Source: Bacteroidota bacterium (GTDB lineage: Bacteria; Bacteroidota; Bacteroidia; Chitinophagales; Chitinophagaceae). From it: 16,226 bases of DNA. The number at the start of each line of letters is the position of its first letter. Position 1 is the stretch's first letter. Below, piece by piece: positions 1-7,556 of this stretch. Position numbers and translations under genes: made by a program. The notes beneath the pieces are model-generated. The model worked only from the letters and a program-made list of their open reading frames with translations. It did not search any database and was not told the DNA's origin. The stretch covers positions 1 through 16,226 of the forward strand of contig JAFAGE010000089.1 of assembly GCA_023423015.1 (NCBI GenBank), in the 5' to 3' direction.

Positions 1-1073
1 TCAATCAGCTTTCGTTCCCATCGGTAAATGTACGCTGAACATATTCCTCCAACAGGTGTGCTCCCTGTCAATCGTCCGGGTGACACACCCTTTGCTATTC
101 TGATGTTTGCAGGACTGATTGTACCACCTGAACCAAGTGGTGGAACAATAGTCGCGGAAACAACGTTGGTATAAATTGTTTCCGAACCACAGATTACGCG
201 TTTTCTATACCAGGTGGTTTGTGTGAGGGTTGGCGGGCTAAAAGAATATGCGGAAGTAGCTCCGGGTATATTCTGAAAACTTCCACCGGCAATGGAATCC
301 TGCCATTGGTAAATAAAGTTACTACTGCAATTGCCTCCACTGGCGGGACCGCTGTTGAGCAATGAGGGTGCCATACCGGAAAAAATATTCTGGTTGGTTG
401 GACCTGCCGTTGAAGCATTGAGTTGAGGGGTTACCATTATGGTTGCGAAATTGCTAGAATAAATTTGAGTTCCTGATAATACTTCTGTTACACGCCGCCG
501 GTAATACGTGGTGGTGGTGAGTGGAGCTGTAAATGTAAAATTTTGCGACGTTTGCCCGGGCACATTGGTGTAAGTAACCGCGTCGGTTGATTGCTGCCAT
601 TGATAAGTATAGCTGCCACAGCCTCCCTGTGCCGGCGAACACAAAATATCCTGCGGAGGCGTTGTATTGTAGGTAATTGTTTGTGTAGGGTTTGATATAG
701 TTCCTCCCGTGAAAGTAGGCGCTACGGTTACGCTTTTCGAAGCATTTCCCGCGGGGTTTGATGTTGTAAGGGATATACTTCCTGTGCTCGAAGTCCATGT
801 AACATAAACAACAGGTTGTGATGTACCGCTGATACAGCCGTTTAACGTTCCTCCCCCGGAGGAAGAAAATGAAATCCTTCCTCCACTAACGCACCACGTC
901 ATGGTTGGGCCACTGAAGGGAATGCCACTAACCATATATTGATATGGCGTACTCGTATTCAAATTTACACAGGTGGCGCCGTTGATAGACAGTTGACTGT
1001 ACAACGCATTTTTTAAGAGTATGCATGCCAGGATAGACAGCATACATTTTATGCGAAATGATTTCAGAGGCAT
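1..1073 (-). CDS. Secreted Ig-like repeat protein, N-terminal part (runs off the left edge)
   Basis: The frame is open from ATG at 1073 to the window edge, 357 codons without a stop, so the C-terminus is missing. Residues 1-26 form a signal peptide (hydrophobic core at 11-20, ending YSQ). A PKD/Ig-like module follows (about 28-117), then repeats marked by Y-x-W-Q at 157-160, YQWQ at 255-258 and YRW at 350-352, about 97 residues apart. Each complete repeat ends with a Y/W-Y-R-[RK]-R-V strand (190-195 and 288-293). Cysteine pairs near 145/152 and 249/295 may form disulfides. Such modules often form the N-terminus of very large Bacteroidota surface or Rhs/DUF6443-type proteins; that this one continues into an Rhs core is inference. 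It is last of the visible operon, 29 bases after the gene ending at 1103, and is homologous to that gene's product. Exact function unknown. Confidence 0.85.
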   Translation of the reverse strand, partial: MPLKSFRIKCMLSILACILLKNALYSQLSINGATCVNLNTSTPYQYMVSGIPFSGPTMTWCVSGGRISFSSSGGGTLNGCISGTSQPVVYVTWTSSTGSISLTTSNPAGNASKSVTVAPTFTGGTISNPTQTITYNTTPPQDILCSPAQGGCGSYTYQWQQSTDAVTYTNVPGQTSQNFTFTAPLTTTTYYRRRVTEVLSGTQIYSSNFATIMVTPQLNASTAGPTNQNIFSGMAPSLLNSGPASGGNCSSNFIYQWQDSIAGGSFQNIPGATSAYSFSPPTLTQTTWYRKRVICGSETIYTNVVSATIVPPLGSGGTISPANIRIAKGVSPGRLTGSTPVGGICSAYIYRWERKLI

Positions 1074-1102
1074 GTGGCAGGGTGTGGTAGGGGTAATGAA
1101 GA

Positions 1103-1744
1103 CTATCTGATGTGGTCGGCCAGATTCGGACCAACATAAACAACCGCAGTATCGGAATATCCGACGGTGCCCGACGTTTGTTCTGTTGTTTTTCTTCGGT
1201 AATAAGCAGTATTTGACAATGGGCCTACGAATTCAAAATTCTGTTTTGTAGCGCCCGTCACGGGCGCCCAGGCTGCTGCGTCAGGTGAAGATTCCCATTG
1301 CATGGCGTACGAAGTGGCACAGGATCCACCCTGGGGCATAGCGCAAATAATGTTATCGGGTCGTGTACTAAAAGCAACGTCTTGTTTAATCCCACTGGCA
1401 ATGAAACCTGCGTGTAGCCGTTTGCAAATGACTACAGAGATGTTGGCATTGCCAGATGTGGATGTTAGCGTAATGGTACCAGTACTTGCATCTTCGTTCC
1501 ATCGAACATGAACAAAAGAAATTACCGAATCGGCGCCGCATTCAACTGATCCGTCGCTGAATGTTCCGCCAACAATACAAACCTTTGCAAAATCACCAGT
1601 CTGCCAGTTACCCTCAATATTGTACTGGTAAAGTGTGCTATGGGTTACGCAAGTCGGCCCGCTGATGGACATTTGAGCTAGTGCTGCATGAGTGGTGAAA
1701 GCAAGCAAAGCCATTAATAACTTAATGTGGTGGTAAGCGTTCAT
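1103..1744 (-). CDS. Small secreted Ig-like domain protein, stand-alone paralogue of the next protein's N-terminus
   Basis: 213 residues. Signal peptide 1-24 (ending ALAQ), a first beta-rich module (about 25-107) and a second Ig-like module (about 110-205) ending in a YYRRKTTE strand at 181-188. It matches the N-terminus of the protein starting at 1073 nearly end to end: SISGPTCV matches SINGATCV, PQGGSC matches AQGGCG, ATKQNFEFVGPL matches QTSQNFTFTAPL, and YYRRKTTE matches YYRRRVTE. It stops where the longer protein continues with further repeats. Its start lies 3 bases after the stop of the Rhs-like gene, so the two are almost certainly co-transcribed. No enzymatic motif and no type IX C-terminal sorting domain are visible. 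It may be an accessory surface or chaperone-like subunit, or a remnant of a tandem duplication; the intact frame and signal peptide favour a real gene. Confidence 0.85.
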   Translation of the reverse strand: MNAYHHIKLLMALLAFTTHAALAQMSISGPTCVTHSTLYQYNIEGNWQTGDFAKVCIVGGTFSDGSVECGADSVISFVHVRWNEDASTGTITLTSTSGNANISVVICKRLHAGFIASGIKQDVAFSTRPDNIICAMPQGGSCATSYAMQWESSPDAAAWAPVTGATKQNFEFVGPLSNTAYYRRKTTEQTSGTVGYSDTAVVYVGPNLADHIR

Positions 1745-1747
1745 CCA

Positions 1748-4700
1748 TTATTGGTTTTGATAGTGGTATTCGATGGTTTTTACAATGTTTCCGTCTTTAT
1801 CGCGCAGCAGGTGCAGACGACCGAGCGAATCGTATTCATAGAAGCTCGTTCTGCCATTCGGATCCGTCTCTGAAGTCATACCCTTATGCGGTGAATACGT
1901 GTAAGTAGACACAAATGCATTGCTCAGTTGCTGCCGAATTTTGTCCAGCTCCTGGCGCAATTGCTGATCGTTTGCGGGATTGTTAAGTATACTCCCTGAT
2001 AAGGACACCCCGGATACTTCCTGCAATGATGCACCTTCGATCTTTGCAACAGGGTAGGTGTTGTTATATCCCCACACATAGGTTGTTACAATTCCATCTT
2101 TTTTTGTGAGTTCGCTGATATTTCCATTCCTGAATTGAATATTTGTTTCCTGTTGGTACCGCGAATCTTTTGTAACCGAATTACCCGATACAGCGGCATT
2201 TGTAAACGTTGTGGATAAGGTGGTGGGATGAAGCAGTTGAATCCTGCTTAAATAGATCTCGTTGGCGGGAGCTGTTGAGTAATCGAACTTATTATATGTG
2301 GCCGAAACAAGGTTTCCATTTCGCCACTGGGTGGTTTCGATGGGAACAAGTTTGTTTTTGTCTTGTAGCTCTGTGACTGGTTTTAGCTCGGGATCGGCGT
2401 TTGCCTTTGCCATTGAACGGCACGACATCTCGCTATTAAATAAGTTTTCTCTGCACGACAGGTATGCCTTTCGAACTTGACTTTTTAACTGGAGAATTTC
2501 CTGCCACTTCCAGAAGCGACAGAATTGATTTGTCTGGCCACACGCGGAGAGTCCGGAATGTAATTGACTGTTTGCACCTGCAATGCCATTGTTATATTCC
2601 TGGTAACATTGCGAAAAATTATCACAATTGCTTAGCCTGAAGTCGGCTGCATACTTAATCTTCGTTTCGAGCGTATCTCCATTTGAACCACTGGTTACCG
2701 ATCGGGTAAGCTGATGGTGATAGGGACTTTCAAAAAAATGATCTGTTGTTGTTATATGGCAGGCTCCGCCGGGAGTGCATATTCTTTCTTCTATCCGTGC
2801 CGATGTTTTTCTTGCGGTTTTGATTTCATAAAAAGTGGTAAGGCCATACATGCTCTCTCCGTTAGGAAAAGTACCGGGAGCGCCCGGAGTAAATGGCTGA
2901 CCCCACACGACCTGGTTAACCGAGTTCACAAAAGATGCGGTTATCAGTGCAGGGGTAGTAAGCGGGTTGTCTTCGTAGTTGTAGTAGTAATATGTTTCTT
3001 TCAAAAGCTGTCCGGCTTCATCAAAATGTCCTTCGTATTTTAGCTCACCTCGCTTGAATTCATGTTCGGGTGGGGCAGCGGGAAAATTGGGGCTACTGAG
3101 ATCACAGGTATTGATGTTAACATTGGAAACACATACTTCGCCGGTATTGCTATCCCAGCGGTCGGATCCATAGTGTCGATATATCGTGTGTCCATTGTTT
3201 GTTTGAGAAACCCGCACTTCATTGTAGCCGATGTGATTTCCCTGCGACGTTTCCATGGGCCGGATACTGTTGGGTGAAAGGAGGTAGGGAAACATGGAGG
3301 AAGTTTGACATACAGCACATCCATAAGTGTAACAATTGGCTATCGTTGTATCGCCCATATTGTATACTCCATATTCTTTAAGTATGTCGTTACGTACTAA
3401 CTGCACGTAGGTTGGTCGACTGTAAAGCACACCCGATGACCGGCCATTTACATCGTAACTGTAATCAACACGTTTATCATTGCTAGATATTCCATCGTGG
3501 TACGTGATTGACTTAACTCTTAATCCGCCGACTATCCGATTTTCATTGACTGAGTAAGGTTGTTTTTCGTAGATAGCTAACGCAACGCCGTCTCCCGAAG
3601 TGGACGATTGCTCGGCTTTGAAAAGTTCAATTTCGTAACTGCCGGGGATTAGCGTAACTGTTTCCGCTTGCGTGCTATTCGGATCCACATGTATTATCCG
3701 GATCATTGTGCCATCGCTGATATTGTTTATTTTGACAGTAGCTTCACCATCGTCACCAATATTTTCGATGTAAAACGTAGAGGGATTGCTGGTAAAAGTC
3801 ACGTTTGTCTTGATGGGGTCCATCCCTCCGTCAAAACCCATACTACCTTGCCAGGTAAGAACATTGTTGTATGCAGTTGTACTTACCCAGGTGGTGTTTG
3901 CTTCAAATTCAAAATCGGTGTAGCCGCCGGTGGGATAAATAATTCTCTTCAGACTTGCGGCACGCATGGCAGGATAAGCACTTGCCCGGTTCGCTCCATT
4001 GATTGTGATAAACTCGTTAATCGTATAGGTTGGAATTAATTGATTGTTCGTAGTTGCCCCGTTGTTGAACCCCCAATGATCGGTGGCAAAACTCAGCCTG
4101 CGGGGTAAAGGCTCCGTGTAATAATCGAAAGTTGTTGGAGGTACACTTGAAGCTGAATCGCAACTGCTTTCTGCAATGGATTCGAGTTTTAATCTTTTTC
4201 GGTCTGAATTAAACGGCCTGTTGCTAATATATCCCCGCAAAGAAGTGGTGTTGTCATCAAAGTATCCATAGCTAAACGTAAACCGTTTACAGAAATCACC
4301 CATTGTATTCTGAATCCGTATTGTTCCTAGACTTTTTACCGTGGTGTCATACACTTCAGTATTTACTGTGCTGGTTCCAGAAAGTAAATCCTGGCGGGCT
4401 GCCGATGACGGCTCGAACGTAATCGTTCCGTTTACAAACGAAATGCTCGCGAGCCGAACGCCCTGCACATAATGCTGGATAAGTTTGTATTCGTAGGCAC
4501 GATTTGCTACTCCGGCTACGGGGAAGGACGACAAGGCAAAGTACCTGTACGACTCCAGTGTGTAGCTGAAGGTAATGACATGCAGCCCATCCGACGATTC
4601 AACCCTGTTCAGGTACCAGGTATTGATTACGTTGTTCGAACCATTGTATCCGTTCTCGTCAAATATGTGTGTAATCTCTACAGGGTCTATGTCAACAGGA

Positions 4701-5365
4701 GCTGCCGTTCTTCCGAAATAGTACCTCGTGCCGTCGGGGGGTGTTAGTGTAAAGTTGTTTATGCTTCCCGACCCGGAATAATTGTATTCTATCTTAATGT
4801 CTCCCTCGGGTAGCAATACCGGCTTACCATCATCGTTGAAGAAGAATTTGCCTGTATAGGAAGCGAAGTTGAAAAAGAACATGTCGGGCTCGCCATCCTT
4901 GTGTGATCCTTCAAAAGCCGCGATATCCGCAACTTTTCCGAAGGGAGGGATTACATTATCCACGATCAGGTAATTGTAGAACCCTTTGTGCGAAAGGTGT
5001 GTGGTATCGTTGACCAGGCCCGTGGTTGTGCCTCGTTCATCCGGCACTCCCTGAACTACCCGCGTGATCATACCACCTGCATTTAAACTCCATCCCAGTC
5101 CTACCCAGCTGGCCAGCTCCGACACCTTTATGCCCGAAGCATGGTAACTTAATCCAACAGGCAATTCGATCGGTCCATCTTTAATGGTATATATCGGAAA
5201 ACCGATCTGTGGAATGCCTGTATGGGTATTAACAGGTATGTCGGCATATTTTCCAAGTGCCGCAACGTTGGGTGATGCCAGGGAAACTTCGTCGTAAGGT
5301 TTTCCCTGGGCAAACACATGTAGATTAATTAGAGAAAGAAAAAGAAACAGCGTAGTGGTCTTCAT
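1748..5365 (-). CDS. Large secreted Rhs/YD-repeat-like protein
   Basis: 1205 residues with a signal peptide at 1-20 (ending VFAQ). The N-terminal 120 residues show the pattern of Bacteroidota Rhs-like proteins: a 'PVNTHTGIPQIGFPIYTI' stretch, then 'LPVGLSYHASGIKV' and 'WVGLGWSLNAGG', which resembles the start of a SpvB/Rhs beta-cage. The long middle is beta-rich, with many Y-x-Y and D-Y-Y-x-E strands. Residues about 908-985 form a cysteine-rich insertion (six Cys). The C-terminus has a YD-repeat signature (YDSLGRLHLLRDKDG, about 1180-1195) and ends at once after YHYQNQ, so no Rhs core boundary motif (PxxxxDPxG) or variable toxin tip is seen. Known Rhs proteins form a shell around a C-terminal payload; this one may be a shell-only partner of the larger protein encoded downstream, which is inference. 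It sits 37 bases after the outer-membrane-like gene. Confidence 0.85.
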   Translation of the reverse strand: MKTTTLFLFLSLINLHVFAQGKPYDEVSLASPNVAALGKYADIPVNTHTGIPQIGFPIYTIKDGPIELPVGLSYHASGIKVSELASWVGLGWSLNAGGMITRVVQGVPDERGTTTGLVNDTTHLSHKGFYNYLIVDNVIPPFGKVADIAAFEGSHKDGEPDMFFFNFASYTGKFFFNDDGKPVLLPEGDIKIEYNYSGSGSINNFTLTPPDGTRYYFGRTAAPVDIDPVEITHIFDENGYNGSNNVINTWYLNRVESSDGLHVITFSYTLESYRYFALSSFPVAGVANRAYEYKLIQHYVQGVRLASISFVNGTITFEPSSAARQDLLSGTSTVNTEVYDTTVKSLGTIRIQNTMGDFCKRFTFSYGYFDDNTTSLRGYISNRPFNSDRKRLKLESIAESSCDSASSVPPTTFDYYTEPLPRRLSFATDHWGFNNGATTNNQLIPTYTINEFITINGANRASAYPAMRAASLKRIIYPTGGYTDFEFEANTTWVSTTAYNNVLTWQGSMGFDGGMDPIKTNVTFTSNPSTFYIENIGDDGEATVKINNISDGTMIRIIHVDPNSTQAETVTLIPGSYEIELFKAEQSSTSGDGVALAIYEKQPYSVNENRIVGGLRVKSITYHDGISSNDKRVDYSYDVNGRSSGVLYSRPTYVQLVRNDILKEYGVYNMGDTTIANCYTYGCAVCQTSSMFPYLLSPNSIRPMETSQGNHIGYNEVRVSQTNNGHTIYRHYGSDRWDSNTGEVCVSNVNINTCDLSSPNFPAAPPEHEFKRGELKYEGHFDEAGQLLKETYYYYNYEDNPLTTPALITASFVNSVNQVVWGQPFTPGAPGTFPNGESMYGLTTFYEIKTARKTSARIEERICTPGGACHITTTDHFFESPYHHQLTRSVTSGSNGDTLETKIKYAADFRLSNCDNFSQCYQEYNNGIAGANSQLHSGLSACGQTNQFCRFWKWQEILQLKSQVRKAYLSCRENLFNSEMSCRSMAKANADPELKPVTELQDKNKLVPIETTQWRNGNLVSATYNKFDYSTAPANEIYLSRIQLLHPTTLSTTFTNAAVSGNSVTKDSRYQQETNIQFRNGNISELTKKDGIVTTYVWGYNNTYPVAKIEGASLQEVSGVSLSGSILNNPANDQQLRQELDKIRQQLSNAFVSTYTYSPHKGMTSETDPNGRTSFYEYDSLGRLHLLRDKDGNIVKTIEYHYQNQ

Positions 5366-5402
5366 TTTTGATTGCTGCTGGTTCGTTAGGTGTTAGTGAT
5401 GT

Positions 5403-6815
5403 TTATTTGAGTTCATATCCAATTCTGAAAAGTACCGGGGGCACATTCACCGGCTTGTTGTACGAAAGGAAATCCCATAACACCTGGAAATTTCCATTCA
5501 GTTTTCTACTTACACTGTAACTCTTCTTTAATCCAACAAGCCCGCTGGATATCCATCTGCTTTCATCGTGTAGTTGTTGAATAGAACTGAACCCGGACTT
5601 ATAATTCTGTTCGTAGCCGCCTGATATAAAAATGTTTTTTAGTATCCTTATGTCTGCGAAACTGCGCAGGCCGATTCCTTCGTGGCTTATTACGATGTTT
5701 TTCCAGCCAGTACCTAATCCCACTTTATAGGATACCGCAACTCCCAACACTGCCGACTTTCCAAGTTTATATCCTGCGCTCAGGGCTATGTCGGCCGTAA
5801 CCGGGAAGTAGTATGATGCTTTCTGTGTTTGTATGTTCCCTCCATACTGAAAGTGTTTCAGGAACGAGCGATCTCCGATAGCAGCGCCGGTATTGTCGGG
5901 ATGACTAATCGGCTCTTTTGTATTTCCAAGGGAACCTGCTGGTTTCGCGATCTTTGCTTTAGATTTAAGCAGCTGCGCTTGTGCGGCAGGTGCATTTTCC
6001 CTGATTATCTGCTGCACATTCATGTTTGTTCCGAAACGCTGCCGTATAAATTGTTCCAGGCTTTCCCTTGTTTGTATTCCGGGAGGAACTGTTGCTTCAC
6101 TTTCTGCAAATCCGCCGGGAAGAGAAAATAGCCGCGCAAGTTGTGAGTGGCTGGTGAAGAATTTTTTGAATGCATATTTCTCAACAACCAGTGATATCAG
6201 GCCTTCTTCTATTTTCGACGGGTCGTTAGCCAGCCTACGCAGTTCCCTGAGGTTATCAGTGTATCGCGCTATGCGTTTATTGTACTTGCGTAGGTAACGG
6301 CTTTGTTTTAAGTGTTTTAATTGCTCATTGAAAATTGCATTCCTTGAGTATGCGTATTTGCGTAGTTGTTCTGCATTGGAAAATGCCTCCTGTATGGTCT
6401 GGAGTTGGTTAAGTGCCTTTGTCACTTCAGTGCTGTTCCATTTAAATTGGCTATCCAGGAATCTAAGAGCTGTATGGAGTGAATCTATCTTACCAAGGTA
6501 TGGACCCGAAAACTTGCCAACGTAAGACCGGGTCTGGGTATACTTGTCGTACTTTGGAGAGGAAAGTTTACCAATCAGAGCAGAATCCGTTTTCTTAAAA
6601 ATGGTTAGAAGTCGTTGTTCCTGCTTCGTGATTTGGCGAATAGTTCTCGTGGTTCTTTCATTAATTTGATGGTAAGTAGTGGAGGCCTGCCGGGAAAGTT
6701 TTTCCAGTGATGCCTGAATCAATGAATCTGAAAGGTAGCTTTGTGCATTCAAAGAGGTGTGCATCAATAAAGCAGCGACACCAATCCACGACAATGGAAA
6801 GATTTTTTTGGGCAT
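5403..6815 (-). CDS. Exported helical/beta-barrel-like protein, probable outer-membrane partner of the Rhs-like proteins
   Basis: 470 residues if begun at the ATG at 6813-6815, which puts a good signal peptide first (MPKKIFPLSW..., cleavage after SLNAQ, residue 25). The frame is open 24 codons further, to 6887, but those residues would bury the signal. Residues about 30-230 are rich in K, R, E, Q and L with little proline and look like long helices or coiled coil. About 230-340 is a mixed linker. From about 345 the sequence alternates hydrophobic and polar residues with Gly/Tyr turns (for instance 'GVAVSYKVGLGTGW') up to a final 'FRIGYELK', typical of outer-membrane beta strands. No named family was recognised. 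It is the first gene of the operon and separated by 37 bases from the Rhs-like gene, so a role in exporting or anchoring that protein is plausible but unproven. Confidence 0.8.
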   Translation of the reverse strand: MPKKIFPLSWIGVAALLMHTSLNAQSYLSDSLIQASLEKLSRQASTTYHQINERTTRTIRQITKQEQRLLTIFKKTDSALIGKLSSPKYDKYTQTRSYVGKFSGPYLGKIDSLHTALRFLDSQFKWNSTEVTKALNQLQTIQEAFSNAEQLRKYAYSRNAIFNEQLKHLKQSRYLRKYNKRIARYTDNLRELRRLANDPSKIEEGLISLVVEKYAFKKFFTSHSQLARLFSLPGGFAESEATVPPGIQTRESLEQFIRQRFGTNMNVQQIIRENAPAAQAQLLKSKAKIAKPAGSLGNTKEPISHPDNTGAAIGDRSFLKHFQYGGNIQTQKASYYFPVTADIALSAGYKLGKSAVLGVAVSYKVGLGTGWKNIVISHEGIGLRSFADIRILKNIFISGGYEQNYKSGFSSIQQLHDESRWISSGLVGLKKSYSVSRKLNGNFQVLWDFLSYNKPVNVPPVLFRIGYELK

Positions 6816-7005
6816 AGTAATTTTTCTGCGATGCTTCAGGCTGGAACAATAGCCCGGGAGGTGTAACCGGACAGTCGTGTTAAGCATTCATTAGGGGGAG
6901 GTATAAACAGGAATGAGAAACTAAGTTGGAGAGATTCTGCTGATCCACAAGTGTAATCTGAATAATTTGAAATATAATGTTGCGAACGTTCATCTTCCCA
7001 GAATA

Positions 7006-7038
7006 TTTGTTTGCTTTGTGTCTGTAGAAGTATTGTTG
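7006..7038 (+). promoter_or_regulatory. Possible Bacteroidota-type promoter for the lipoprotein/PP-loop genes
   Basis: The 240-base divergent region (6816-7055) between the minus-strand operon and the lipoprotein gene must hold promoters for both. On the plus strand, TTTG (7006-7009) lies 21 bases before TATTGTTG (7031-7038), one mismatch from the Bacteroidota -7 consensus TAnnTTTG. This would put transcription start about 10-15 bases before the ATG at 7056. Two further TTTG copies (7010-7013, 7015-7018) make the -33 assignment ambiguous. No comparable pair was found for the minus-strand operon. Confidence 0.3.
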
Positions 7039-7055
7039 AACCATAATTTCATTGT

Positions 7056-7556
7056 ATGCGGCTGCTGGTTGATTTTCCCGGTTATAGAGTCTGTCCTTTT
7101 CTTATAATGGTTGTTGCTGCTGTATTGGCAGGTTGTACCGATTCTGCATCAACAACAAAATCGACAGAAGAGGATATAAAACTCATCTCCGAAATCAGTG
7201 CTGCACGCGCCAAAGCTTTCAATGATGGAAATGCGGCAGGTATCGCCGTGCACTTCGCCGACTCATGCGTGCTCATGGCCCCGGGTAAACCAGCTTCTTT
7301 CGGTACACAAGCCGTACAGGCATATTATCAATCTATATTCGATGAGTTTCACACCGAACTTGAAAGCCACTACGAAGATGTGGAAGTCTCCGGCTCACTC
7401 GCTTACGGCCGCGGTGAAGCAAAAGTGACCATCACACCCAAAAATGGCGGCCCTTCTTCCACATCAACTTCCAAATACCTGAACATCCTGGAAAAACAAG
7501 CCGACGGCACCTGGAAGACTACGCACGACATCTGGAACGGAAATGAAGGGGAATAA
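7056..7556 (+). CDS. DUF4440/SnoaL-like (NTF2-fold) lipoprotein
   Basis: 166 residues. The N-terminus is hydrophobic (FLIMVVAAVLAGC) and ends in a lipobox L-A-G-C with the lipidated Cys at residue 27, so the mature protein should be a lipoprotein. After a Ser/Thr-rich linker, residues about 40-160 fit the DUF4440/SnoaL-like NTF2 fold: helix 'AARAKAFNDGNAAGIA', then 'HFADSCVLMAPG', then 'AYGRGEAKVTI', and a closing 'DGTWKTTHDIWN'. Such domains bind small ligands or act as isomerase-like or accessory proteins; the ligand here is unknown. The downstream PP-loop gene begins inside or 4 bases after its stop, so the two are probably translated from one message. The ATG at 7056 is the only one giving a sensible lipoprotein signal; the next Met (residue 18) leaves too short a signal. 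Confidence 0.85.
   Translation: MRLLVDFPGYRVCPFLIMVVAAVLAGCTDSASTTKSTEEDIKLISEISAARAKAFNDGNAAGIAVHFADSCVLMAPGKPASFGTQAVQAYYQSIFDEFHTELESHYEDVEVSGSLAYGRGEAKVTITPKNGGPSSTSTSKYLNILEKQADGTWKTTHDIWNGNEGE

Noticed and set aside
194..1143. Short minus-strand reading frames (194-418, 454-798, 928-1143)
   Set aside because: They lie in other frames of the long open frame that starts at 1073 and runs off the edge; their compositions (for example His-rich runs) are not protein-like.
2298..4747. Plus-strand frames opposite the Rhs-like gene (2714-3043, 3668-4039, 4472-4747 and others)
   Set aside because: They are antisense to an intact 1205-codon gene, have no recognisable domain or signal, and their predicted sequences are rich in Cys and basic residues as expected for shadows.
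6816..6887. Longer N-terminus of the 470-residue exported protein
   Set aside because: It would place 24 residues before a good signal peptide.
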